Assembly (NCBI RefSeq): GCF_014904695.1
Contig: NZ_JACXXN010000003.1
Coordinates: 1 to 64,000 of the forward strand
Source: Nostoc sp. MG11
GTDB taxonomy: Bacteria; Cyanobacteriota; Cyanobacteriia; Cyanobacteriales; Nostocaceae
Direction of reading: 5' to 3'
Length of the DNA: 64,000 bases
Positions 44,405-53,043 of this stretch are shown here, piece after piece; positions within the stretch are counted from its first letter, which is position 1; every line of letters starts with the position of its first letter. Both the position numbers and the translations under genes were made by a program. The notes below the pieces were generated by a model. The model did no database searches and was not told the DNA's origin. It worked only from the letters and a program-made list of their open reading frames with translations.

Positions 44405-47050
44405 TTACAACCAATTGCCAATCAGCACATAGGCAGCCCAAAAGCTTGGTGCTTGGTAGTTGGCATGTTTCAGCAGTTGTAGCTGGGCACGGTGGACAGC
44501 TTCGGCTTTGGTGATCTTGCCACCTTTGAGTTCTCGATAAAAGGCACTGACAAACAAAGCTGTCGATTCATCATCAATCTGCCATAGGGATGCTAGGGTA
44601 CTGCGTGCGCCAGCTCGTACAGATGCCCCGGCCAAACCGAGTGCTGCACGGTTGTCTCCTGCTGCTGTTTGACAGGCACTCAAAACTAATAGTTCTACTC
44701 TGGTTTTATCCTGACTACGAAGGAAACTATCAAAATATTTGACTTTGATTGGGCCATCAGCAGCCAAAATATAGGTGTTTTCAGCTAAGGAACTAAACTG
44801 ACCGTGAGTTGCTAAATGTACTACGTTAAATGAAACGCTATTAATTTCGCTTTCTAGTTTTTTGCTGGTGAACTGCCCATCTAAGAGACTAGTTGTCGAT
44901 ATTCCGGCTTCGGTAATGCTGTTGAATTCAGATTTGATGGCAGGCAAAGGAGCATAGTTGGGGTAATTGGCTGGAGGCTGAGTTAGCCCAGCAGTTAAGG
45001 CTTTTAGCTGCCGTTGTACCAGTGGTTTGGGGTCGAGGAGTTGCAGACCGACGCTGAGAGCGATCGCATATTTTTCCACTAAATACTGCTTACCATCGTA
45101 AAGAGCTGCCATTGGTAAGTTGCGTAATGCTCCATCCAACACAAACACTAAGGTATTCACCCCACTTGCTTGTAATTCTGATTCAATAGGTTGGAGTAAC
45201 CAGTTATAAACTTGTTGTGACTGGTTTTCTATAGCTTTGGTCGCAGTGGGATTGACAAGGCTTTTTCGCAGTTCTGCGAGAATTTTTTCTACTTCTACTT
45301 GGCGAATTTTGGTATTGTAATGCCGTAGGGGTTGTTTGGGAATTTTGACAATTACCTGGAGTTCGCTAGGAAGAATAATTGGATAAAGGATGGCAGCATT
45401 GGGGTTATCTTGATCTACCACTTGATCAAGCGGCACTTTTTGACCCTGTAGACAAGCTTCCCGAAAAAAGTTATCTAATTCTGCCAATTGTAGTGCTTCA
45501 ATCCGCTGACGTGCTTTCTCTAATATTTTGATATCCGGTTGTGTCCCCTGAGATTGCAGCAGTAACTCTACTGACTGTCGATAGACGGGTTCGACACTAT
45601 CTCGAAAGTTGAATTGCACGTCTTGATTGACTGCCACTAAGTCACTGCGGAGATACTGGAGAGTTTCCACAGCAGCATCATACGCTGCGATCGCTCCTTT
45701 GATATCTTTTTGTGCCCAGAGCAATCTACCTAACTGCCACTCTAAAGTATAAGTAATGTCCAGTGCGTTGCTGGTTTGGGCGAGAAATAATCCCTGCTGG
45801 GTCAGGTTTTGTGCCTCTGACCACTGTTTGGTTTCTTCGTATAAGCCGCCCAAACTCTTCAAGGCATAAGCTTCTGCTCGCTTGTCACCCAAACTGCGGG
45901 ATTGCTCAATAGCTTTGGCAAGTAATAGTGCTGAGTCCGAATTTCTGTTGGAAAATTTACTTAGGCTTTGTGCAAAGTTAATCCTAGCGTAGATAGCAGC
46001 ACGACTAGGAGGGAGTTGCTCTACGTGGGATTCAATTGATGGTAATAGAGTTTCGGCTTGTGCTAATTGTTTATCTTCGATGAGTAGGCTGAGGCGATTG
46101 AGTTTTGCTGTAGCTCTTGTCAGAGGCGATGGAGATACTTTCTCTGTTTGTAGATAATAGGCGATCGCCTGTTGTTTTTGCTCTTGTGTACGGTTATTAC
46201 GGGTATTATTTCCTAAACTGAATAGACTTGCCCCAATATCAGCGTTTGATTGCAGTCGTTGAGCAATCACAAGACTTTGCTCAAGGGCTTGGCGGGACAT
46301 TTCTAGCTCTCCTGCTACTTGGAGAGCATCACCGAGCGATCGCAATCCTACTGTCTTTTCTATAGAGTCTGGCTGAGATTGTAATGTTTGATTTACTTTT
46401 TTCAGTGTTTCTACTGCACGACGGTAGAATCCTTGAGTTCGCCACGCTTGTGCTTGATTGATCTGCGATCGGATTATACCGCTTTGATTTTTTGCTTGCT
46501 TGTAAACTTCTTCCGTTTGCTGCCAAGTTGCTAAAGCGGCCTCTGCCTTTCCCATTGCCAGTTGCAGACGACCTTGAATATCCAGTGATTGAGCAAATAC
46601 TTGCAGATTTTGGTTTTTATCCTGTTCTTTGAGCAAATTTAAGCTGTCTGTAATTGCCTGCTGTGCCTCAGTCCATGCACCGAGCTGCTGGTAAGCTAAA
46701 GAAAGATTACTCAAAGTCGCTGCTAGTCTGAGCTTATCCCCCTGTTGCTTATATTCCTGAACTGCCTTTTGCAATACATTCACCGCTTGGGCAAAGTTGC
46801 CGGCATCGAATAAAACTTTACCCTGTTGCAGTGGAGAGGTAGAATCAGTAACGCTATTGATTACTAGTTGGGATGAGGATTTGACCACACCTGGGACATT
46901 TGCCAGCACAGGCGAACTAAGAATGCACAGTAAAGCAATTAAGAAGTACAAAGGCAAACGTAAAAAGTTGAAAGTCTTGCCTTTGACTTTTTGCATAAGA
47001 ATTTTTAGAGAATTCACCCCAGAAAGCCTAGTTATTTTAGTTATGGTCAT
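44405..47050 (-). CDS. Secreted TPR-CHAT protein
   Basis: 881 aa. Signal peptide FNFLRLPLYFLIALLCILSSPVLA ends near residue 51; a second in-frame ATG (residue 19) gives a shorter, more standard signal. Residues 75-480: about ten tetratricopeptide-type helical pairs (GKVLFDAGNFAQAVNVLQKAVQEY; LSNLSLAYQQLGAWTEAQQ; YALKSLGGLYEETKQWSEAQNL). Residues about 560-881: CHAT peptidase domain with the dyad His749 (HLATHGQFSS) and Cys793 (LSACQTAAG), then GASVRAGARSTLASLW and an AYVLIGNW end. TPRs presumably bind a partner that controls proteolysis. The location would be periplasmic, unlike the cytoplasmic CHAT of the gene at 36169. Substrate unknown. Confidence 0.92.
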   Translation of the reverse strand: MTITKITRLSGVNSLKILMQKVKGKTFNFLRLPLYFLIALLCILSSPVLANVPGVVKSSSQLVINSVTDSTSPLQQGKVLFDAGNFAQAVNVLQKAVQEYKQQGDKLRLAATLSNLSLAYQQLGAWTEAQQAITDSLNLLKEQDKNQNLQVFAQSLDIQGRLQLAMGKAEAALATWQQTEEVYKQAKNQSGIIRSQINQAQAWRTQGFYRRAVETLKKVNQTLQSQPDSIEKTVGLRSLGDALQVAGELEMSRQALEQSLVIAQRLQSNADIGASLFSLGNNTRNNRTQEQKQQAIAYYLQTEKVSPSPLTRATAKLNRLSLLIEDKQLAQAETLLPSIESHVEQLPPSRAAIYARINFAQSLSKFSNRNSDSALLLAKAIEQSRSLGDKRAEAYALKSLGGLYEETKQWSEAQNLTQQGLFLAQTSNALDITYTLEWQLGRLLWAQKDIKGAIAAYDAAVETLQYLRSDLVAVNQDVQFNFRDSVEPVYRQSVELLLQSQGTQPDIKILEKARQRIEALQLAELDNFFREACLQGQKVPLDQVVDQDNPNAAILYPIILPSELQVIVKIPKQPLRHYNTKIRQVEVEKILAELRKSLVNPTATKAIENQSQQVYNWLLQPIESELQASGVNTLVFVLDGALRNLPMAALYDGKQYLVEKYAIALSVGLQLLDPKPLVQRQLKALTAGLTQPPANYPNYAPLPAIKSEFNSITEAGISTTSLLDGQFTSKKLESEINSVSFNVVHLATHGQFSSLAENTYILAADGPIKVKYFDSFLRSQDKTRVELLVLSACQTAAGDNRAALGLAGASVRAGARSTLASLWQIDDESTALFVSAFYRELKGGKITKAEAVHRAQLQLLKHANYQAPSFWAAYVLIGNWL

Positions 47051-47423
47051 GGAAAGAGGAAGTATTCTTTACGTTTCTTGAATTTTCCTAAAGATGATTG
47101 AAAAGACTGGTAACAGTTAAAACGTGGTTTGTGAAGATTTGAGAAGCATTTCCCCAATCAGACTCGGTAGTAATTTTACAAAATACCCAGTTTGTAAATT
47201 TAAGAATTAAGTTACCTGTATTGCTAGAGGATGAGAGTAGACAAAGTATTAATAATGGGAGTTAGGAGTCAGTGGGTGTAAAGGGTTTGCTGGCAAAAGG
47301 AGCCAGTGCCGTGCAAGATGCCGCAGGGTGCGCCGGATAGAGGCGATAGCGCCGATTCGCCGTAATCCTGTAAGGGTAAGGCTCAAACTTCTCTCTGACT
47401 CCTGACTACTTCATAATCCACTT
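47051..47423. other. Gap with a small inverted-repeat-ended element
   Basis: 373 bases. 47264-47403 is bounded by AGGAGTCAG and CTGACTCCT (9-bp inverted ends, 140 bp) and contains a GGCGATAGCGCCGATTCGCC palindrome-like core. Otherwise nothing recognisable. Confidence 0.5.
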
Positions 47424-48074
47424 CTATAACAAGCCCTCTAACTCAGCAAATTTCCGCAAGCGCGGTAGACACTGACGCTGATAAAAACTGCTTAATGTCG
47501 GAATTGAGAGATTAAATTCCTCAGCTAATTCTCTCCAGCTAACTTCGGGGGGTAGGCGTTTGAGAATTAACACCTGACAATTCACCTCTGGATGCCCTTT
47601 TATGTGAGTACGGCGCAGTTCTCCATCCGAATCTGTTTTCGCCCATATCTCCAAGTTTTCCAAAATGGGAGGTGCTTGGGGGGTAGCAGGTAAGTTATCT
47701 ACAGGATCAATAGTTTCACTATTTTCACCCGACTTAGACTGGTGGAGCCGGAGCGGGACAGTTCTGATTTGTTCCCGGTGCTGGTTGAGATAAAAGTCTT
47801 GTAATCTGCGTTTCAGGTAAGCATTCAGCCAGGTGACAACACTACCATAAGTGGGGTCATATATTTGACCTGTCAACCCTTCACAAACGTTGCGGCAGAA
47901 ATATAACCAAGTTTGTTGTAGTGCGTCTTGATAGTAGGGAGTATTTTCCCTCCAGAGTCTACTTGCTGTCAAGCGAATAATTTGCGTGAGCAGCTTTTGA
48001 CGCTGAGGGCTTCCGAGTGGGTTTCCACAGGCTTGGGCAACTAAGCAGCGTAGCTGTTCATCGAATTCAATCAT
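47424..48074 (-). CDS. Sigma-70-like factor, divergent
   Basis: 216 aa. Region 2-like part: DALQQTWLYFCRNVCEG...PTYGSVVTWLNAYLKRRLQDFY. C-terminal region 4-like helix-turn-helix: LKRLPPEVSWRELAEEFNLSIPTLSSFYQRQCLPRLRKFAEL. Between them is a Pro-rich linker of about 40 aa. It has the layout of an ECF-like sigma factor of a cyanobacteria-specific kind. Lying upstream of the TPR-CHAT gene on the same strand, it could direct that neighbourhood's transcription, but this is inference. No anti-sigma gene is seen unless an adjacent membrane protein serves. Confidence 0.78.
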   Translation of the reverse strand: MIEFDEQLRCLVAQACGNPLGSPQRQKLLTQIIRLTASRLWRENTPYYQDALQQTWLYFCRNVCEGLTGQIYDPTYGSVVTWLNAYLKRRLQDFYLNQHREQIRTVPLRLHQSKSGENSETIDPVDNLPATPQAPPILENLEIWAKTDSDGELRRTHIKGHPEVNCQVLILKRLPPEVSWRELAEEFNLSIPTLSSFYQRQCLPRLRKFAELEGLL

Positions 48075-48417
48075 GGCAATCTTAGCGAAGAAAGCAAGAA
48101 TATCTTAAGTATTGCGTATAACAATGCCCTAAAAAAATTACCCTTCGTCGTGATACTATATTTTTTTACTTTTCCTTACTTTGTGTTGCTTTCCCACTCT
48201 GCAATAAATTGTGGGCTACTAGCTAAAGTGCGTTGAAACGCACTTAAATTAAAGAAATTTCAGATGGATTATGGTTGATGGGTTATGGACTACCTATCAA
48301 TTCGCCAACAGTATTATGAATTTGCAAATAATGACGATGGAAATTACAGTGTTCTATCATACCATCTTATTGAAGTTTTACCAATAAAATACTCTGCTAT
48401 TTAAATTGGTTTCTTGT
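48075..48417. other. Gap upstream of the sigma-like gene
   Basis: 343 AT-rich bases. One perfect hairpin at 48226-48245 (AAGTGCGTT / AACGCACTT, two-base loop), which looks like a dispersed repeat rather than a terminator. Nothing else seen. Confidence 0.5.
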
Positions 48418-48815
48418 TTATAATTTGGCAGAATCTTTATAAACTACATCTTTCATCGCATCAGCTAATTCTGATTGTTGTGTAAAAATTAAAATTTGAC
48501 GGCGTAAATGGTCTGCATAGATACTTAATGTTGTAGTATCTTGTAATGTTTGTGTTAGAGTAATGTTCATATTGGCTACATTATAAAGAGCAAGACGTAC
48601 TATAAATGGATGTCCACCCACTAGCATCATTAATTTTTCAACCTCGGTTTCATCCGAGTTTAGTTAATGCCTTTGGGTTAAATCTAAAATTTTTTTATGC
48701 TCGAATTCAGGCAATTTTACATTAAACCATGATTGATTAATATTAATAGGCGAATAAATTTCTGTAGAATCTACAATTACCAATGGCCGTTTTTTCCAAA
48801 TACTCGTCGTTTACC
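48418..48815 (-). pseudogene. Fragment of an AAA-like ATPase (AAA_35 type)
   Basis: Minus-strand reading from about 48815: KKRPLVIVDSTEIYSPININQSWFNVKLPEFEHKKILDLTQRH, one in-frame TAA, then NSDETEVEKLMMLVGGHPFIVRLALYN and on to KDSAKL and a stop at 48418. It matches my memory of the C-terminal half of the AAA-like domain found in WD40-coupled ATPases (STEVY.P..INQSPFNVG; LM.LVGGHPYLVR.ALYH). Here the P-loop end is missing, a stop interrupts it, and no repeat domain follows. The open 70-aa ORF at its end should not be read as a gene. Confidence 0.7.
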
Positions 48816-48837
48816 TAACTAAAAACATTTCGAGATT

Positions 48838-49845
48838 ATGAAATTTGCCTTCTCTATACCTTCCTTACTTGCTTATATATCATCTATTGTGCTGCTAGGT
48901 TTGTCGCTACCATTAGTTGTAAAAATACCAGCTTCTAATGCTTCTAATGACTGCCAAACTTTTAAGCCACCAGATCTTAATATACTAACCGACTTCATAA
49001 GCATGGGACACTTTCAAGAGGATTGCCAAAAAGACTCACTTGCTGCGGTTTCTTCTTTTACGCAGGCAATTAGGCTCAATCCTCAAGCTGAAGAACCCTA
49101 CTATCATCGTGCAAATGCTTACAAGAAACTTGGGAATTATAAAGCCGCAGTGGCAGACTATACCGAAGTGATTAGGCAAAATACAGGTAGATTGGGTTTT
49201 AGTAGTCCTGCATACTGGAATAGGGCTTTGACTTATGAAAAGTTAGGCGACAAACACAAAGCAATTTCAGATTTTACTCAAGTAATTAGTGAAAGTGCTT
49301 CTTCTGCGGAGGCATACTTTTTCAGAGGAAATATGTACCGGGATTTAGGAAATAAAGAAAGTGCGATCGCAGATTACAAAGTAGCAGAAAAGATTTTTCA
49401 GCAATATGTAGATGGGGTTTACGGAAATGGCCCTATGGATACTATAAATGAAGAAATGTTGGATAAAGTCAGAAATGAATTATCAAGCATGGGAGTAAAT
49501 ATCTCAGTACCGCAGATTACAACTGGTACTATTTTAAAATCAATCGCCAAAGTAGAAGTCGAGCGAGCATTAAATTTAGCAAGATTTGAACCTCAACACC
49601 CAACGATTCAGCATTTTGATGCTCAACTTGATGAGTTGTATAAACAATTAGAAAACACACAACCGCAAGTAGACAAAATTGTACTGAAAAGTCTTAAAGC
49701 AAATGCTGCATATCAAAAAATAGAAGGGTTTGAAATAGAGCGATCGCAACTTATCAAAGAATTTTCTCCAGACCATCCAGCAATAGTATTAATTGATAGT
49801 CAAAAACATAAGTTAGAAGCCTTAATTAGCCGCAATCAAATATAG
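48838..49845 (+). CDS. Secreted TPR-repeat protein
   Basis: 335 aa. Signal peptide FSIPSLLAYISSIVLLGLSLPLVVKIPA, then three clear TPR units (AVSSFTQAIRLNPQAEEPYYHRANAYKKLGNYKAAVADYTEVI; AYWNRALTYEKLGDKHKAISDFTQVI; AYFFRGNMYRDLGNKESAIADYKVAE). The C-terminal region has two related helical segments (VEVERALNLARFEPQHPTIQHFDAQLDEL and FEIERSQLIKEFSPDHPAIVLIDSQKHKL), apparently an internal duplication. Probably a periplasmic scaffold; partner unknown. The start abuts the upstream AAA-like pseudogene, whose decay may have removed its original promoter. Confidence 0.85.
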   Translation: MKFAFSIPSLLAYISSIVLLGLSLPLVVKIPASNASNDCQTFKPPDLNILTDFISMGHFQEDCQKDSLAAVSSFTQAIRLNPQAEEPYYHRANAYKKLGNYKAAVADYTEVIRQNTGRLGFSSPAYWNRALTYEKLGDKHKAISDFTQVISESASSAEAYFFRGNMYRDLGNKESAIADYKVAEKIFQQYVDGVYGNGPMDTINEEMLDKVRNELSSMGVNISVPQITTGTILKSIAKVEVERALNLARFEPQHPTIQHFDAQLDELYKQLENTQPQVDKIVLKSLKANAAYQKIEGFEIERSQLIKEFSPDHPAIVLIDSQKHKLEALISRNQI

Positions 49846-49938
49846 ATTTTGTAGCCTACAGGATATGTAACGGCATAAATTATCTAGCAAAAAATGAATA
49901 ATCTATTTGCCGTTACACACAACTCCTTTTTCAGCTAA

Positions 49939-51309
49939 CTATAATCTGATCCAGGACAAGAATTGCTCCCACCAAGAATATGTCAAATTACCTACACTCA
50001 GCTTCATTTTTTTGCGAATGTCTTGGATATTCCAGTTGGTTAACTTAGCGAGAGTTTGCGCCTCTTGTTCAAAACGCTTGGGCAAAGACCGCTTGTATTC
50101 TCTGCCTGCTTGACATTGGAGTTCTCCAGTAAACGGATGTTGTAAAATATAACGCCCTTGGAAAGATTCACGGTTGGAGGTTTGTTGAAATGTCGGATCT
50201 TCAGGAAATTTATCGCGGGTATAGCGGATGTGCAGACGAGTAATGAAGACATTACTGCTAGGAGAACGACGACGAAAGCCAGGGGATACTGGCGTATCAC
50301 TAGAATTATCATCCAACCAAAATACGCCTGCTTGCTTCAGTTCTTCTGGGGTCAAAGGCTCGGCAGAACAGGGATCGCAATTACCCATATCCCAAGCGTA
50401 TTCTAAGAAACAGACTTTCCGGTCTTCTTTAGTGTAGGCAGTTTGGAACATGGACTTGTAAAATTCACCAAATTCATCTTTAACAAACAGGGGAATATTG
50501 GTGTTAGAGGGGATTTTTACCGTCCGGTAATTAGTGATTTCAGCCTCTCCTTTAGGCGAGAGAATATAGACAATTAAATCCTGCTCGGTAGTGGCATTGA
50601 TCATGCCCAAACGAATTGGCAGCATGAATTTGGGTGATTGATAAGAAATTTGCAGCGGACGGAGAAATTGATAACCAGATTGCTCGAATTTATCTAGGTT
50701 GACTTTGGCAACAAAGAACTTCATTGAGGAGCGGATGTAGGGCTGAAGTAACTGTTTCGCACCTCTGGGGATTTTATAGCCGTTGCGTTTGAGCCAAGTT
50801 TCTAGTCCACCAGATTCTTTAGCACTCAAAATCAAAATGTCGTATTCGCCAACATTGAAACGTGCTTCGACTGTAACGCCTAAGCTGGCATCGCCCCTTG
50901 CTCTCCCTGCTTCATTTGCTGCGGCTCTAGGCGCTGGTGCTGCTTGCATTACCCGATCATAAGCTGGCTCGCAGGGATCAGAGTCAAAATATTCCACTAG
51001 TCGCGGCGCACTGAAAGCATCCAGACGTTCGATAATTTTGGGTTCAGCAACGCGAACTTGCTCTTTTTGCAGAACTGTTGGAACAGGTATCACCATCGCA
51101 AAATCTTTGACTTCGCCTTGGAAGTCGTTTGCCATCGTTAGGACAGTGCGATCGCCATCCCGCGCGATCGCCACCTGAGAAGCTTTGTTATACAGTTTCG
51201 TATCAGCTTTAGCAACATAAAATCCACAAAATGCCCAAGCTGCGGGCGTAAAGCAAAGCACAGCTACAACCGCCAGTAATAATGGCATCAAGACTCGAAA
51301 AAGCTTCAT
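49939..51309 (-). CDS. DUF2330 family secreted protein
   Basis: 456 aa. Signal peptide LFRVLMPLLLAVVAVLCFTPAAWA (cleavage near 26), then CGFYVAKADTKLYNKASQVAIARDGDRTVLTMANDFQG, the DUF2330 signature, and PVPTVLQKEQVRV. The middle is beta-rich (FFVAKVNLDKFEQSGYQFLRPLQISYQSPKFMLPIRLGMINA). It ends in a Trp-rich tail (YSWWEQFLSWIRL). Probably periplasmic or lipid-facing. DUF2330 has no established function. It lies 34 bp downstream of an RnfD-like gene on the same strand, so the two likely form an operon. Confidence 0.88.
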   Translation of the reverse strand: MKLFRVLMPLLLAVVAVLCFTPAAWAFCGFYVAKADTKLYNKASQVAIARDGDRTVLTMANDFQGEVKDFAMVIPVPTVLQKEQVRVAEPKIIERLDAFSAPRLVEYFDSDPCEPAYDRVMQAAPAPRAAANEAGRARGDASLGVTVEARFNVGEYDILILSAKESGGLETWLKRNGYKIPRGAKQLLQPYIRSSMKFFVAKVNLDKFEQSGYQFLRPLQISYQSPKFMLPIRLGMINATTEQDLIVYILSPKGEAEITNYRTVKIPSNTNIPLFVKDEFGEFYKSMFQTAYTKEDRKVCFLEYAWDMGNCDPCSAEPLTPEELKQAGVFWLDDNSSDTPVSPGFRRRSPSSNVFITRLHIRYTRDKFPEDPTFQQTSNRESFQGRYILQHPFTGELQCQAGREYKRSLPKRFEQEAQTLAKLTNWNIQDIRKKMKLSVGNLTYSWWEQFLSWIRL

Positions 51310-51337
51310 TTTATACCTCTATAAATAAGTGGTGAGT

Positions 51338-51410
51338 CAAAAGTCAAGGGTCAAGAATCAGTAATTTATTCCCCCCCTGCCCCTCTGCTTCCCCTTTCTC
51401 CTTTGACCAG
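51338..51410. repeat. Dispersed C-rich repeat at the 3' end of the RnfD-like gene
   Basis: GTCAAGGGTCAAGAATCAGTAATTTATTCCCCCCCTGCCCC and further CCCCT units. Same element and same orientation relative to the upstream gene as 21413-21484. It encodes the tail GEAEGQGGNKLLILDP and the stop of the RnfD-like gene. Confidence 0.8.
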
Positions 51411-52183
51411 GAAAATCGTCCATCTAACCAGAGAAAATCTAGGATTACAGTCAACGGGGCTAGAGCGAATAACGCCCAAAAAACTGCGGTGGGGACAAAG
51501 AAATAATTCCGCAGAATAAAAGTGCAGATGGCGATGCATATTGCCCAAACTACACGGCTAATTCGGGCATTGGGGATAGACCGCGGATCTGTAACCATAA
51601 ATAGGGCAAACAGTAGCAAAGACCCGCTCATTAAACGATGCCAGTAAACGTCCCAAGTCCAACCCAGCCAGAGATTGCGAATCGCCTCCAGCAAGGAATA
51701 TGCACCCAAAAAAGCTGCTGTGGTGTCCCAGCGACCAACTCGCTGCAAAATCATCCCGCCAGTCCCAGCAAATAACAGTCCATACCACCACTCCTCACCC
51801 CACTGTCCCGGCGAAACCCAAGCATCGGGTGTCAGAACTAAGGCGGAAATGATACCAAAATTGGCAGGATTGAAGAAATGCTTATCACCGACTTGGAAGA
51901 TAAATTTACTAGCGATCGCACTTACTGCGGCTATTGCCATTGTTGTCCAATGATCTGCCCGCAAAAGCAAGCTGAGTCCCAAAGAGGTAATTAGGGCGCT
52001 GCGAAGATTGATCATTTGTTCTTTGCCAGTGACTAATGACAATATCCATTGCGTTGCTAAACAAGTAGCGATCGCCACCCCAATCAACTCTGGTTGCAGC
52101 GTCCAGTCTCTTGTACTAATTCCCAAGACTAAAAACAAGCCCAGAAATAGAATTTGATAATCGCGTATATCTTTAAGCAGCAT
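51344..52183 (-). CDS. RnfD/NqrB-like membrane protein
   Basis: 279 aa with about eight transmembrane helices. GDKHFFNPANFGIISALVLTPDAWVSPGQWG and the later HRLMSGSLLLFALFMVTDPRSIP are the hallmark stretches of RnfD/NqrB. The SGAT-type sequence that carries covalent FMN in RnfD/NqrB was not obvious, so flavin attachment is uncertain. No other Rnf/Nqr subunits are nearby; the only partner is the DUF2330 gene 34 bp downstream. In cyanobacteria such orphan RnfD-like proteins have no assigned role. The last 16 residues come from a dispersed DNA repeat and are unlikely to be functional. Confidence 0.85.
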   Translation of the reverse strand: MLLKDIRDYQILFLGLFLVLGISTRDWTLQPELIGVAIATCLATQWILSLVTGKEQMINLRSALITSLGLSLLLRADHWTTMAIAAVSAIASKFIFQVGDKHFFNPANFGIISALVLTPDAWVSPGQWGEEWWYGLLFAGTGGMILQRVGRWDTTAAFLGAYSLLEAIRNLWLGWTWDVYWHRLMSGSLLLFALFMVTDPRSIPNARISRVVWAICIAICTFILRNYFFVPTAVFWALFALAPLTVILDFLWLDGRFSWSKEKGEAEGQGGNKLLILDP

Positions 52184-53043
52184 TACCCCATAATTCCGGG
52201 ATTTCCCTGAGATTTGTCATCAATCTAGACGAATAAAAGCTAAAACGATGTTGTTGTTACAGATTTTGTTACAAACATGACTTGCAATACATCTCAAAGC
52301 CATATTCCGTAATTCAGTTATTAGTATAAATAAATACATCTGGGAAAAATTCCAAATTATAATTTGGATACCTAAGTAAATCTTAAAAAAATAAATTATG
52401 CAGGATAGATGCCCAGCTTTCAAATACCGCTAAAAAAGCTAGTTATTCAAGAATATTCAATGTTAACTCTATTCAAGTATTAGAAGATTAGAAGAGAGTT
52501 CAATAACTAATCAAATGTTTTTAAGTTAAGAAATAATATTTTTGACAACAAACAGGCAGGAATTGCAAAATTCGACGACGTTCATCGCTCAAGTTAATAA
52601 TTTCTCTGCTAATAAATGTTCTATGGCTTTATCTTCAAAAAATTGTGAAAATAAGTTTTTGTAGTTTTTGCATACTACAGATGAAGTGCGAAATGTGGGT
52701 TATAAATCAATTATTTCCACTTTTAGTGCGATCGCAACAGGCGGTAGTAGTAGGCTACTATTACACTCCATTATCCCTGAAAAGCTGATCGTTTCGTGAA
52801 CGAGTTCACACACTTAACCCAGGCTTATCAATCGTCACTCCCGCAACCCTCATTCTTTCGTTGATTGATAAGTTTTACTTAAGTGGCTGCCTGAGTGTGT
52901 ATCCTGTACTATGAAAGCTGGATATTATCCAAAATTTAAAGGCGTTTGATATCAGTTTTATATCAAAAATCGAATGTCTCTAAGTATCTAGTTAAAACTA
53001 TGAATTTAGTTTATACTGGTAAATTCAAAAAATAATCGGACAG
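52184..53043. other. Long AT-rich gap with one structured segment
   Basis: 860 bases with no credible ORF; the minus ORF at 52220-52423 has unnatural composition. The notable feature is a nested inverted repeat at 52811-52885. A TAGTAGTAGGCTACTA palindrome-like patch lies near 52746-52761. The promoter of the plus-strand pair at 53044 must be in the last part. Confidence 0.5.
52811..52885 (+). ncRNA. Candidate structured RNA or cis-element
   Basis: Two nested stems: outer CACTTAA (52811-52817) with TTAAGTG (52879-52885), inner CTTATCAATC (52824-52833) with GATTGATAAG (52863-52872), closing a loop of 29 bases that includes CACTCCCGCAACCCTC. No T-run follows. Strand is unknown because the structure is symmetric; plus is assumed since the next gene is on plus. 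Confidence 0.3.

Noticed and set aside
35106-48074. CRISPR-associated TPR-CHAT (Craspase-type) system
   Set aside because: No effector or array nearby and the TPR-CHAT protein has a signal peptide, so it works outside the cytoplasm.
48418-48630. 70-aa ORF as a small gene
   Set aside because: It is the 3' piece of a longer AAA-like fragment broken by an in-frame stop.
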